Source: an uncultured Myxococcales bacterium (GTDB taxonomy: Bacteria > Myxococcota_A > UBA9042). Taken from it: a stretch of DNA of 54,784 nt. The position numbers and the translations under genes were made by a program. Location of the stretch: positions 1-54,784 of the forward strand of contig CAIYBN010000138.1 of assembly GCA_903924465.1 (NCBI GenBank), in the 5' to 3' direction. How positions within the stretch are numbered: position 1 is the first letter of the stretch; every line of letters begins with the position of its first letter. Shown here piece after piece: positions 42,449 through 54,784 of this stretch. The notes under the pieces were generated by a model. It searched no databases and was not told the DNA's origin. It saw nothing but the letters and a program-made list of their open reading frames with translations.

Positions 42449-42464
42449 GCGGCCGGAAGGCCGC
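42449..42464. repeat. GGAA-loop hairpin, copy 3
   Basis: GCGGCC-GGAA-GGCCGC is a perfect 6-bp stem with a GGAA tetraloop 4 bases after the S46 peptidase stop, followed by AAG. It matches the hairpin design at 1896-1955. No T tract follows, so it may be an mRNA 3'-end stabiliser or terminator-like structure. Confidence 0.5.
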
Positions 42465-42645
42465 AAGTCCCCGCCATGAGCCGGCCGAAGCGCCACGCCG
42501 TGGTTCCCGCGCGGCGCCGTCGCGTGCGCAAGCGTTCCGAAACCGGCAAGCGCGTCTCCAGCCGTTGCCTACCGCCCCGCCGCAACCTCTGCTACACTCA
42601 TTCGCCGCGCCGCGCGATTGTCTGCGCGCCAGCCAGGAGTTTGTC

Positions 42646-44550
42646 ATGTCCGATCAGCCAGAATCCCCGTCGTCTTCCCTGCCGCAGAATTTCGTGCAAC
42701 TCGTGGCTGGCCTTGAGTTCCAGCCGCTCAAAGCCGCCGAGGACGAGGCCCGCGCCAAGCGCTTGTACCGCCTGCGCCACTCGGCTGCGCATTTGATGGC
42801 GGAAGCTGTCCTGCAAGTCTTTCCGGATGCGAAAGTGGCGACCGGCCCGGCGATTGAGAACGGTTTCTACTACGATTTTGACCTGCCCCGGCCGCTGACG
42901 CCCGAGGATTTGGAGGACATCGAGAAGCGCATGAAGAAGGCGGCGAAGCGCGCCAATCGCTTTGAGATCACGGAAATTCCGATCGCGGACGCGCGGCGCC
43001 GGTTTGAAGCGACGAACCAGACGTACAAGGTCGAGGTCATCGACAAGATCGCCGAGACGCAGAAGCCTGCGACTGTGACGCTGTATCGCCAGGGTGCGTT
43101 TTGTGACCTGTGCGCCGGTCCGCACGTGCACAACACCGTGCGGTTGAAGCATTTCAAGCTGCTGCGATCGTCCGGTGCATACTGGCGAGGCGACGCGACG
43201 CGGCCGATGCTGCAGCGCATTTACGGCACGGCGTGGGAAAATCAGGAGGATCTGGACGCGTACCTGAACTTCCTGGAAGAAGCCAAGAAGCGCAACCACA
43301 AGCGTCTGGGCGAGCAACTCGACCTCTTCCATTTCCATCAGGAAGCGCCCGGCGCAGCCTTTTGGACGCCGCGCGGCTTCATCGTGTTCCAGTCGCTGCT
43401 GACTTATTGGCGCGAGCTGAACGTGAAGCGCGGCTACAAGGAAATCTTCAACCCGATGTTGTACAAGAAGGATTTGTACATCAAATCAGGGCATTACACA
43501 CACTACAAGGAGGACATGTTCATCATCCATCAGGAGGAGACCGAGTACTGCCTGAAGCCGATGAATTGCCCCGACACGTTCCTGTTCTACACGAGCAAAC
43601 GCCGCAGTTTTCGCGAGTTGCCGTTGCGGATCGCCGAAGGTGGCATTCTGCACCGCAATGAACTGGCGGGAGCGCTGAACGGCCTGTTTCGCGTGCGCCA
43701 GTTCATGCAGGACGACGCACATATTTTCGTCACGCCGGAGCAGGTCGAGTCGGAGATTTTCGCGGTGCTGGACATCGTGCGCGAGGTCTACGGCCTGTTC
43801 GGCTTGACCTACGGCTTCACGTTGTCGACGCGACCCGAGAAATTCATGGGCGAAGCCGACGTGTGGGTGCAGGCGGAAAGCGATCTCAAAGCGGCGCTGG
43901 ACAAAGGCGGCTTGGCGTATGCGATCGACGAAGGCGGCGGCGCGTTTTATGGCCCGAAGATCGACATCAAAATCGACGATTGCCTCGGTCGCAAGTGGCA
44001 ATGCGCGACGATTCAACTGGATTTCCAGCAGCCGCTGAACTTCGACATGAAGTACACGGCGTCGGACAATACGCCACAGCGGCCAATCGTGATTCACCGT
44101 GCGGTGTTCGGCAGCATCGAGCGCTTCATCGGCGTGCTGCTGGAACACACGGGCGGCGCGCTGCCGACGTGGATGAGCCCGGTGCAGGCGATCATCGTGC
44201 CGATTTCCGACAAGGTGCTGGATTACGCGTTCCTGCTGTGCAAGCAGGCGACGGACATGGGAATTCGCGCGGAAGTCGATGACCGTAATGAGAAAATGGG
44301 CTACAAGATTCGCGAAGCGGAGATGAAGAAGACGCCGTTCATGCTGGTCGTGGGCGAAAAGGAAGCGGCGGACGGGACGGTCTCGCTGCGCACGTACCGC
44401 GATGGCCAACAGCCAACGACGCCCGCGGCGGAAGTGCTGGCGACGATTGTGCAGCGGATTCAAACCCGCGAGTTCGACGTGACGATTACGCCGCTCCGCA
44501 CGTTTGATGTGGAAGACGAATCGGCCGCAGCGGAAGCCGACGAATACTGA
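42646..44550 (+). CDS. thrS: Threonyl-tRNA synthetase lacking the N-terminal TGS domain
   Basis: This 634-residue class II synthetase charges tRNA(Thr). The editing/SAD domain has HxxxH (His45, His49) and the CAGPHVHNT loop. The catalytic domain has motif 2 and the zinc ligands Cys308 (MNCP), His359 (DDAHIF) and His484 (VIHRAVFG). The anticodon-binding domain (VQAIIVPISDKVLDYA to the end) is complete, with an acidic tail. Only about 44 residues precede HxxxH, against about 72 in the E. coli enzyme, so the TGS domain is missing; the in-frame sequence upstream (to 42565) does not encode one. AGGAG lies 6 bases before ATG 42646. The elaA-like gene follows after 1 base. Confidence 0.95.
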   Translation: MSDQPESPSSSLPQNFVQLVAGLEFQPLKAAEDEARAKRLYRLRHSAAHLMAEAVLQVFPDAKVATGPAIENGFYYDFDLPRPLTPEDLEDIEKRMKKAAKRANRFEITEIPIADARRRFEATNQTYKVEVIDKIAETQKPATVTLYRQGAFCDLCAGPHVHNTVRLKHFKLLRSSGAYWRGDATRPMLQRIYGTAWENQEDLDAYLNFLEEAKKRNHKRLGEQLDLFHFHQEAPGAAFWTPRGFIVFQSLLTYWRELNVKRGYKEIFNPMLYKKDLYIKSGHYTHYKEDMFIIHQEETEYCLKPMNCPDTFLFYTSKRRSFRELPLRIAEGGILHRNELAGALNGLFRVRQFMQDDAHIFVTPEQVESEIFAVLDIVREVYGLFGLTYGFTLSTRPEKFMGEADVWVQAESDLKAALDKGGLAYAIDEGGGAFYGPKIDIKIDDCLGRKWQCATIQLDFQQPLNFDMKYTASDNTPQRPIVIHRAVFGSIERFIGVLLEHTGGALPTWMSPVQAIIVPISDKVLDYAFLLCKQATDMGIRAEVDDRNEKMGYKIREAEMKKTPFMLVVGEKEAADGTVSLRTYRDGQQPTTPAAEVLATIVQRIQTREFDVTITPLRTFDVEDESAAAEADEY

Positions 44551-44551
44551 G

Positions 44552-44989
44552 ATGGCGCTGACTTTTGCCCACAAGCCGTTCGCGGACCTGACGCTGGACG
44601 AGTTGTACGACCTGCTGTGGCTGCGGGATATCGTTTTCGTGGTCGGCCAAGGCATCACGGCGGAGTCGGAAGTGGATGGCGAGGATCGCGCGTGCACGCA
44701 CGTGATCGGGCGCGATGAGGCCGGCAAGATTGTCGCGACCGCGCGGCTGTTTCTGGGCAAGACGCCGGTGAAGGTTGGACGCGTCGCGGTGCACACGGAC
44801 CTGCAGCGCGGCGGCCACGGCTCGGCGCTGATGGCGTACGTGAACGACCTCATCGGCAACCGGGCCGCAGCGATGAGCGCACAGGCGCACCTGGAAGCGT
44901 GGTACACCCGCATGGGCTGGCAGCGCGTGGGCAACGTCTACGAGGAAGCTGACTTGCCGCACGTGAAAATGATCCGCAACGCGGCCTGA
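44552..44989 (+). CDS. elaA: ElaA-family GNAT acetyltransferase
   Basis: This 145-residue acetyltransferase has the ElaA pattern: N-terminal DELYDLLWLRDIVFVVGQG, and the acetyl-CoA loop VGRVAVHTDLQRGGHGSALM with the Gly-rich pyrophosphate-binding turn. AHLEAWYTRMGWQRVG follows, with EEADLPHVKM at the end. The function of ElaA proteins is not established. The start codon lies one base after the thrS stop, so translation is probably coupled to ThrRS. Confidence 0.88.
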   Translation: MALTFAHKPFADLTLDELYDLLWLRDIVFVVGQGITAESEVDGEDRACTHVIGRDEAGKIVATARLFLGKTPVKVGRVAVHTDLQRGGHGSALMAYVNDLIGNRAAAMSAQAHLEAWYTRMGWQRVGNVYEEADLPHVKMIRNAA

Positions 44990-45025
44990 CGCAACAGACG
45001 AGCTTGCAAAGACGAGGCCCCGGGC

Positions 45026-47038
45026 ATGTGCGGCATCTACGGCAGGATCGGCAAGCGCGACGACGCGTTGGACCAAAAGGCGACGCGCAGCTTGCATCAC
45101 CGTGGACCGGACGCGGCGGGCTTGTGGATCGACACGCGCAGCCTGGATGACGCCGTCGTCGCGCTGGGCCACGCGCGCCTGGCGATTGTCGATCTGACGG
45201 ACGCCGGCCGGCAGCCCATGTTATCAGCCGATAACCGCCTCACGCTCGTGTTCAACGGCGAAATCTACAATTTCCCGACCCTGCGCAAGCAACTGCAACA
45301 GGCCGGTCGGCAGTTTCGGTCGCACAGCGATACCGAAGTGATTTTGCATCTTTATGCGCTGCACGGCGATGCGATGCTGGGCATGCTGGAAGGCATGTTT
45401 GCCATCGCACTGTGGGATCGCCAGGAAAAGCGCCTGCTGCTCGCGCGCGATCCGACCGGAATCAAGCCGCTGCACTACCGCGAGACGCCGGAAGGTTTGA
45501 CATTCGCCAGTGAGATCAAGGCGCTGCTCGTGGATCCCGCGTGCCCGCGCGAGCCGGACATTTCGGCGCTGGCGGGCTACCTGAACTACCTGTACGTGCC
45601 GCCACCGGCGACGCCGTTTGTTGGCATCTCCCAGCTCTTGCCGGGTCACAAAATGGTGGTCCAGCGCGGCAAACGCGACATCAGCCGATTTGCGCGGTAT
45701 GCGGTCACGCCCAAGCTCGCCGTGCACGGCCTGGGCGACGCGACGGACAGGCTGGACACGCTGCTGCAGACCGTCCTGGCCGAGCACATGGTGGCCGATG
45801 TGCCGGTGGGCGCGTTCCTGTCGGGCGGCATCGATTCCAGCCTGCTGGTGGCGATGATGCAGCGGTTGCGCAAGCAGTCGGGCGCCGTCGGGCCGCTGCA
45901 GACGTTCACGGTCGGTTTTGGCCAGGAAGGTGCGGGGCTGGATGAGACCGTGCGCGCCGCGCAAGTGGCCAAGAAGCTCGGTGTGGCGCATGAAATCCTG
46001 CGTGTGGACGCGAACATCGCCGCGGATGGCTTGGCGCACGTGGTGCAGCAGTTCGACGCGCCGTTTGCCAATCCGACGGCGTTGATGATCGATGTGCTGT
46101 GCCAGCAAGCGCGCAAAACGGTGACGGTGGCGGTGACGGGCGACGGCGGTGACGAGGCCTTTGGCGGCTATCCGCGCTACCGGGCGACCTGGCCGCTGTG
46201 GGCGTGGCAGCGCTTGCCGGAGTCGGTGCGCACCACGTGGCTGCCGGAGCTGGTGGCGCATCTGCCGGAAGGGCGCGACGACCAACCGTTTGTCCGGCGG
46301 CTGCGGCGGTTCCTGACCGCGTCTGGCGACAACTTCGCCGCGACGTACCGCGACTGGTTGAGCCAGCACACCCTGCCCGGCCTGTGGGATCTGCTGACCG
46401 AACAAGCGCTTGACCGCGTCGCAGCCGACCACCAAGGACTGCCGCAGGATCTGGGGCGAACGTTGGCTGTGCTGGCGGAATTGCCCATCGAAACGCCGCC
46501 GCTGGACGCAGCCTGTTTCGCCGATGTCCACGGCTTCCTGCCGGACAACGTGCTGGCGCTGTCCGACCGGATGTCGATGCGCCATGCGCTGGAGCTGCGG
46601 GTGCCCTTTGCCGACCGCCGCGTCGTTGATTTTGGCCTGCGCCTGCCGGTGTTGCTGAAGTCGACGCCAGCCGCGCTTCTGGGTTCGTCCGGCAAGCATG
46701 CGGCGAAGCGGGTCCTGCGTTCCGTGGCCAGCCGCTATGTGCCGGAATCGGTCGTCGGGCTGCCCAAGCAAGGCTTTGTCGCGCCGATGGGCGCCTGGCT
46801 GGCTGGTCCGCTGCAAGCGTTGGCACAGGACGCGCTCTCCCCCGCCCGGCTGCGCGCGCGCGGTCTCGTGCGCCCGGAAGCGGTCGCGCGCATGCAGGCG
46901 GAACACACGCAGGGCAAACGCGACCACACGTGGCACCTCTGGTCGCTGGTGGTTCTGGAAGCGTGGTTCCAAAGCCGTGTGGACCGGCTGGATCTGCCCG
47001 ATCGGCAAGGCGTTGCCATGACGGTGGAGACGGTGTAG
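45026..47038 (+). CDS. asnB: Glutamine-hydrolysing asparagine synthetase
   Basis: This 670-residue enzyme converts aspartate, glutamine and ATP to asparagine. The N-terminal glutaminase nucleophile is Cys2 (MCGIYG), with the HRGPDAAG and VFNGEIYN loops. The synthetase half has the PP-loop SGGIDSS (about 266-272) and the GDGGDEAFGGYPRY motif. The C-terminal region contains LSDRMSMRHALELRVPF and PKQGFVAPMGAWL, typical of the family. The length is slightly longer than E. coli AsnB. Some AsnB-like proteins modify peptidoglycan or natural products, but no such cluster is here. It lies 36 bases after the elaA-like gene. Confidence 0.92.
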   Translation: MCGIYGRIGKRDDALDQKATRSLHHRGPDAAGLWIDTRSLDDAVVALGHARLAIVDLTDAGRQPMLSADNRLTLVFNGEIYNFPTLRKQLQQAGRQFRSHSDTEVILHLYALHGDAMLGMLEGMFAIALWDRQEKRLLLARDPTGIKPLHYRETPEGLTFASEIKALLVDPACPREPDISALAGYLNYLYVPPPATPFVGISQLLPGHKMVVQRGKRDISRFARYAVTPKLAVHGLGDATDRLDTLLQTVLAEHMVADVPVGAFLSGGIDSSLLVAMMQRLRKQSGAVGPLQTFTVGFGQEGAGLDETVRAAQVAKKLGVAHEILRVDANIAADGLAHVVQQFDAPFANPTALMIDVLCQQARKTVTVAVTGDGGDEAFGGYPRYRATWPLWAWQRLPESVRTTWLPELVAHLPEGRDDQPFVRRLRRFLTASGDNFAATYRDWLSQHTLPGLWDLLTEQALDRVAADHQGLPQDLGRTLAVLAELPIETPPLDAACFADVHGFLPDNVLALSDRMSMRHALELRVPFADRRVVDFGLRLPVLLKSTPAALLGSSGKHAAKRVLRSVASRYVPESVVGLPKQGFVAPMGAWLAGPLQALAQDALSPARLRARGLVRPEAVARMQAEHTQGKRDHTWHLWSLVVLEAWFQSRVDRLDLPDRQGVAMTVETV

Positions 47039-47187
47039 CTGGCCCCGACTGCGAGCACACACGAATTGCAACAAGGCTGTGACGGAGTCGTGGCAACTCT
47101 TTCGCGCCGCTTGGCTACAGAGCATGTTTCACGCCGGGCTTGCGCTCAGGCGGCCGGCATTTCTGCCGTTGTGGACACGCGCAAAGC

Positions 47188-52409
<5,222 letters not shown>

Positions 52410-52413
<4 letters not shown>

Positions 52414-52790
52414 GGAATCACAGCAACGCCGTCGATCTCGACCGCCGCGTCACGGGGCAATCGCGCCACCTGTACCGTCGCCCGTGCCGGAAACGGCGGT
52501 GTCAGAAAACTGGCGTAGACCTCGTTGACCGTTGCGAAATCCGCCAGGTCGCGCAAGAAGATCGACGTCTTGACCAACGCGGAGAAATCCGTGCCCGCCG
52601 CCTCCAGCACCGCCTGCAGGTTCAGCATCACTTGCAGCGTCTGCACGCGCACGTCGCCTTCCACCAGTTGCCCGGTCGACGGATCCAGCGCCACCTGCCC
52701 CGACAAATACAGCGTTTGACCGGCGCGAATCGCCTGCGAGTACGGTCCAATCGCCGCCGGAGCGGACGTGGTGCTGATGGCCTGCTTCAT
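52410..52790 (-). CDS. ridA: RidA-family enamine/imine deaminase
   Basis: This 126-residue protein of the Rid (YjgF/YER057c/UK114) family hydrolyses reactive 2-aminoacrylate-type enamines made by PLP enzymes. The signature is complete: GPYSQAI near the N-terminus, Arg103 in FPARATVQVA and Glu118 in AAVEIDGVA, which define the active RidA subfamily. Its stop codon overlaps the histidine kinase stop by 3 bases in a convergent TTAG. Its start overlaps the upstream gene's stop by 4 bases (ATGA), so it is coupled to that gene. The PLP aminotransferase at 21.5 kb is not adjacent. Confidence 0.92.
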
Positions 52791-53161
52791 CGATTCCCCC
52801 GGTTGTCGTCGTCACTGTTCCAGCCGTCGCCCCACACGTCGTCGTAGTTGACGCTGTGGAAAAATTGGCTCTTGTCCATGCGTTTGAGCGCTTCCTGATA
52901 GCCGTTCCACGCCTCATCCACCAAGGTCGTCGCGCCATCGGGCGTCACGAACTGCGCGTTGGCGTGCCACTTGGACAGGGCAAAATCAACGTGCCCCACG
53001 GTCTCCGAGTCGATATGCGCCGCGGCCAGAAGCGCCTGCAGCAGTTGCGTATCGACTTGCAGGTGCCGCGCACACTGCGCCAGGTTGCGGAACTTGTACG
53101 CACCGCTGGCATCGAGGCCGAGGTGATAGAGGGCGAACAGGGCTTTGGGCGTCGGGTGCAT
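52787..53161 (-). CDS. Small protein of unknown function upstream of ridA
   Basis: This 124-residue soluble protein is rich in helix: ALFALYHLGLD, FRNLAQCARHLQVDTQLLQALLAAAHID and WNGYQEALKRMDKSQFF. It has an acidic tail (NSDDDN). No family recognised; no signal or membrane segment. The ATG at 53161 starts a sensible helix but lacks a clear ribosome-binding site, and a TTG at 53188 is possible. The stop overlaps the ridA start (ATGA), implying translational coupling. Upstream lies the second copy of the 143-bp element. Confidence 0.55.
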   Translation of the reverse strand: MHPTPKALFALYHLGLDASGAYKFRNLAQCARHLQVDTQLLQALLAAAHIDSETVGHVDFALSKWHANAQFVTPDGATTLVDEAWNGYQEALKRMDKSQFFHSVNYDDVWGDGWNSDDDNRGNR

Positions 53162-53198
53162 GGGCGCGCAGGATAGCGTGCGCGGCAAGGGCTGTCAC

Positions 53199-53212
53199 GG
53201 CCTCACTGCGTC
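53199..53212. repeat. 14-bp direct repeat, left copy, flanking element D
   Basis: GGCCTCACTGCGTC here and again at 53353-53366 brackets the 140 bases of element copy D. An identical direct repeat on both sides of an interspersed element is the expected trace of a target-site duplication. The last three bases could be element sequence, since copy C has the same GTC at that edge. Confidence 0.6.
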
Positions 53213-53351
53213 CCGGATCCACCGCTTCCGGCGCACTCCGGCGTCGCCGCGCCGAAATCGCATCTTGACGACCGCAAGGTCGCCTGCGATGCAATTTCGT
53301 CTAGCTCCTTGGACTGCATCCGGAATCGGTGTCCCGGGGCAGAATCACTGG
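53210..53351 (-). repeat. 143-bp interspersed element, copy D (inverted)
   Basis: This is the inverse of copy C at 33245-33387, about 92% identical by hand count. The subterminal inverted repeats are CCACCGCTTCCGG (53219-53231) and CCGGAATCGGTG (53320-53331). An internal GACGACC-GCAA-GGTCGCC hairpin is at 53267-53284 with one mismatch. It is bracketed by the 14-bp direct repeat and ends immediately beyond the stop codon of the thioredoxin-fold lipoprotein gene. Confidence 0.75.
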
Positions 53352-53352
53352 T

Positions 53353-53366
53353 GGCCTCACTGCGTC
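53353..53366. repeat. 14-bp direct repeat, right copy, overlapping a stop codon
   Basis: This second copy of GGCCTCACTGCGTC contains the TGA stop (53357-53359, minus strand) and the last two sense codons of the thioredoxin-fold lipoprotein gene. An insertion that duplicated this site would have left the reading frame and its stop intact. Confidence 0.6.
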
Positions 53367-54556
53367 ACTTGGCACCCATTGCTGCCGCCGGTCGGGCACG
53401 TGATGAAGTCCGGCTTGGCCTTGTCCGCGCTGATCACGTGGTTGAGGAAGTCGGCGTAAGCGTTGGTGTAGACCGTGCCATTGCCCTCAAAAAAGCCCAT
53501 GAAGCGGCCGTCGTAGTCGTAGGCGTAGGCGTCGCTCTTGTCGCCCGCGCGCGTGCTGCCGTCGGGCATGAGTTGGGAGTGTACGCTCCACGCGCCCTTC
53601 ATCAGCGGCTCCTCGGTGTGCGGAAACATCAGCTCCGGCTGCGTTGGGTCGATAATTTGCACGAATGCGACGTCCGTCCGGCCTTGGGTCTTCAGCTGGT
53701 CGTGAATCGGCGTCGCCACGTCCGCCTGCGCAATGCACGCGCCGCACCAGCCCGCGCCCATGTCCAGGATGATGCGCTTGCCGTGGAACGCTTCCAGGCC
53801 GTACGTCGTGTTCACGCCGTCGCTCTTGGGATTGACGTCCGGCAGCTGCCACGACGGCAGATCGTGATACGTCTTGGAACACGCGAGGTTAGCATCGCCA
53901 GTCGAGGACACGTCGCCCTTGAACGTCAGCGTATCCAGCGTCGTGTTGAACTGGCGCCCCTTGAACTTCAACGTCAGCGCACCTGTCGGCTTCAGCAGCA
54001 CGTTGCTCATCTGCGCCGAAGTTTGCCCGGCGTACGGCTGCGCAATCGTGTTCATGCCAATCGTCGGCGCGGTCTGCGGCGCGACCAACTCGTACACGAC
54101 CTCGCCCTTGGCAGGCTCCGTCGTCCAACCGGCGCAATCGATCGTATCGACCAGATCCGTGCCGCTGTAGATGCCCTGCCGCGCGTAGAATTTCGCACCG
54201 GTGAGCAGCAGGCCTTCGCCGGCAAAGCCCGCGGTAAAGTCCAGTTCCAGCTTGCACATGTGCACAGCCACGTTGTTCTTGGTGGCCGGCAGCTCGGCGA
54301 CAATCGTCAACGTCGGCACGCACGCCAGCGCTTCGCTCGTTTGCTTGTGCTTCATCGTCACGGTGACATCGGCCTTGCTGTAGTCGATGCTGATGTCCTT
54401 GCTGTCGATGTTCGTCGCGAGATTGCCTTGGGCAATGAGGCCTTGCGTGCCGCCGCCCGTCGTCGAAGCTCCGGAATCACCGGTGCCAGCGACACAGGCA
54501 CTCAAGCTCCACGACGCAAGCGCCGCGCTCACAAGCCAGTTGTTCTGCAACTTCAT
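53357..54556 (-). CDS. Thioredoxin-fold lipoprotein
   Basis: This 399-residue lipoprotein has the lipobox L-S-A-C (Cys21) and a Gly/Ser/Thr-rich tether. Residues about 40-225 form a beta-rich domain of unknown family with several cysteines. The C-terminal ~150 residues are thioredoxin-like, with GAGWCGACIAQAD (Cys271 and Cys274), a C-x-x-C site after Trp as in redox-active thioredoxins and TlpA-like proteins, and a late YDGRFMGFFEG strand. The CGAC dipeptide differs from the CGPC of thioredoxin, and I cannot identify a clear cis-Pro. Thiol-disulfide exchange on envelope proteins is inferred, and the many Cys-rich lipoproteins nearby are possible clients. GAGG lies before ATG 54556. Confidence 0.8.
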   Translation of the reverse strand: MKLQNNWLVSAALASWSLSACVAGTGDSGASTTGGGTQGLIAQGNLATNIDSKDISIDYSKADVTVTMKHKQTSEALACVPTLTIVAELPATKNNVAVHMCKLELDFTAGFAGEGLLLTGAKFYARQGIYSGTDLVDTIDCAGWTTEPAKGEVVYELVAPQTAPTIGMNTIAQPYAGQTSAQMSNVLLKPTGALTLKFKGRQFNTTLDTLTFKGDVSSTGDANLACSKTYHDLPSWQLPDVNPKSDGVNTTYGLEAFHGKRIILDMGAGWCGACIAQADVATPIHDQLKTQGRTDVAFVQIIDPTQPELMFPHTEEPLMKGAWSVHSQLMPDGSTRAGDKSDAYAYDYDGRFMGFFEGNGTVYTNAYADFLNHVISADKAKPDFITCPTGGSNGCQVTQ

Positions 54557-54784
54557 GTCGTTTTCCTCGTTCGCTCAGAATGGCACAGTCCGGGCGCGAC
54601 GTTACGCTGATTTGCCAGCGACTTCAAGAACAAATGCACGTGAGGGCGCATCCGCAAACTGATCTTCGATCTGATTCCGCAGACTTCCAGCCGCCCGCTG
54701 TGCCAGTAGCCTCGTAACCTCGCAAAATGACAATGATGGCGTATCGTTCCGGTGACTTCAAAACCACCGCGTTCACCGTGAACG
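54557..54784. other. Upstream region of the thioredoxin-fold lipoprotein, to the window edge
   Basis: These 228 bases are less GC-rich than the coding regions. Open frames run through them on the minus strand, but their third-codon positions are not GC-biased and the peptide is not protein-like, so I call it non-coding. TTGAAG with 17-bp spacing to TAACGT is a weak promoter candidate for the lipoprotein. The window ends in a 15-bp palindrome. Confidence 0.4.
54770..54784. promoter_or_regulatory. 15-bp palindrome at the window edge
   Basis: CGTTCAC-C-GTGAACG is a perfect 7-bp inverted repeat around one base. It lies 214 bases upstream of the lipoprotein start and is cut by the window end. It could be a dimeric-repressor operator; the context beyond the edge is unknown. 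Confidence 0.3.

Noticed and set aside
42476..42796. Very basic 106-residue open frame between the S46 peptidase and thrS
   Set aside because: It has no ribosome-binding site, overlaps thrS in another frame, and its Arg-rich start reflects GC-rich sequence.
54557..54783. Possible 3' end of a gene entering from the right edge (minus strand)
   Set aside because: The frame is open but third positions are not GC-biased and the peptide is rich in Cys, His and Arg without structure; treated as intergenic.

Overview
The window is GC-rich bacterial chromosome, densely packed with genes on both strands. It most likely comes from a myxobacterium-like lineage (Myxococcota, formerly Deltaproteobacteria). 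The evidence is an AgmX/PglI-type C-terminal domain, a MYXO-CTERM-like tail on an amidase, Dicty_CTDC-like Cys repeats and RCC1 repeats on a surface protein, many lipoproteins with Asp/Ala-rich tethers, and a TonB_C/carboxypeptidase-regulatory/TonB-dependent-receptor fusion. I see no rRNA, tRNA, CRISPR array, phage or recognisable transposase gene. No gap between genes exceeds about 240 bases.

Layout. 0-9.7 kb: an AgmX-domain membrane protein, a TonB-dependent receptor, a lipoprotein propeller, a receiver-cyclase signalling protein, an unidentified exported protein and an alpha/beta-hydrolase lipoprotein. 8.6-13.1 kb (minus strand): a secretory run with a metallopeptidase lipoprotein (M36-like) whose FTP/PepSY propeptide is a separate gene just upstream. 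13.1-18.0 kb (minus): a CDF metal transporter, then hemE-hemY-hemA with overlapping start and stop codons. 18.1-21.3 kb (minus): a YfgM-like protein, a BamB-like propeller and a Cys-rich lipoprotein in one apparent operon. 21.5-24.6 kb (plus): aminotransferase, metallophosphoesterase and CPBP protease. 24.6-31.9 kb (minus): rhodanese, Kazal-domain lipoprotein, FemAB-like acyltransferase, a TonB_C protein coupled to an amidase, an ApbE-like protein lacking its metal ligands, and a VWA/MoxR pair. 32.2-35.2 kb (plus): two lipoproteins and Aat. 35.4-36.3 kb (minus): Ppx/GppA. 36.5-52.4 kb (plus): a giant Cys-rich/RCC1 surface protein, a glycosyltransferase, an S46 dipeptidyl peptidase, a ThrRS lacking TGS, an ElaA-like acetyltransferase, asparagine synthetase and a 1741-residue hybrid histidine kinase. 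52.4-54.6 kb (minus): RidA, a small unknown protein and a thioredoxin-fold lipoprotein.

How the genes fit together. Much of the window concerns the cell envelope: receptors, TonB_C proteins, outer-membrane-assembly-like factors, peptidases, an amidase and tethered lipoproteins. Mixed in are core functions (haem synthesis, ThrRS, Aat, AsnB, Ppx).

Non-coding structure. Two interspersed intergenic repeat families stand out. One is a ~143-bp element (33245-33387 and, inverted, 53210-53351) with 13-bp subterminal inverted repeats; one copy is flanked by a 14-bp direct repeat. The other is a 90-bp structured element (23773-23862 and 35281-35370). Small GGAA/GCAA-loop hairpins recur at gene ends. 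All family assignments are by eye from sequence motifs; no database search was run.
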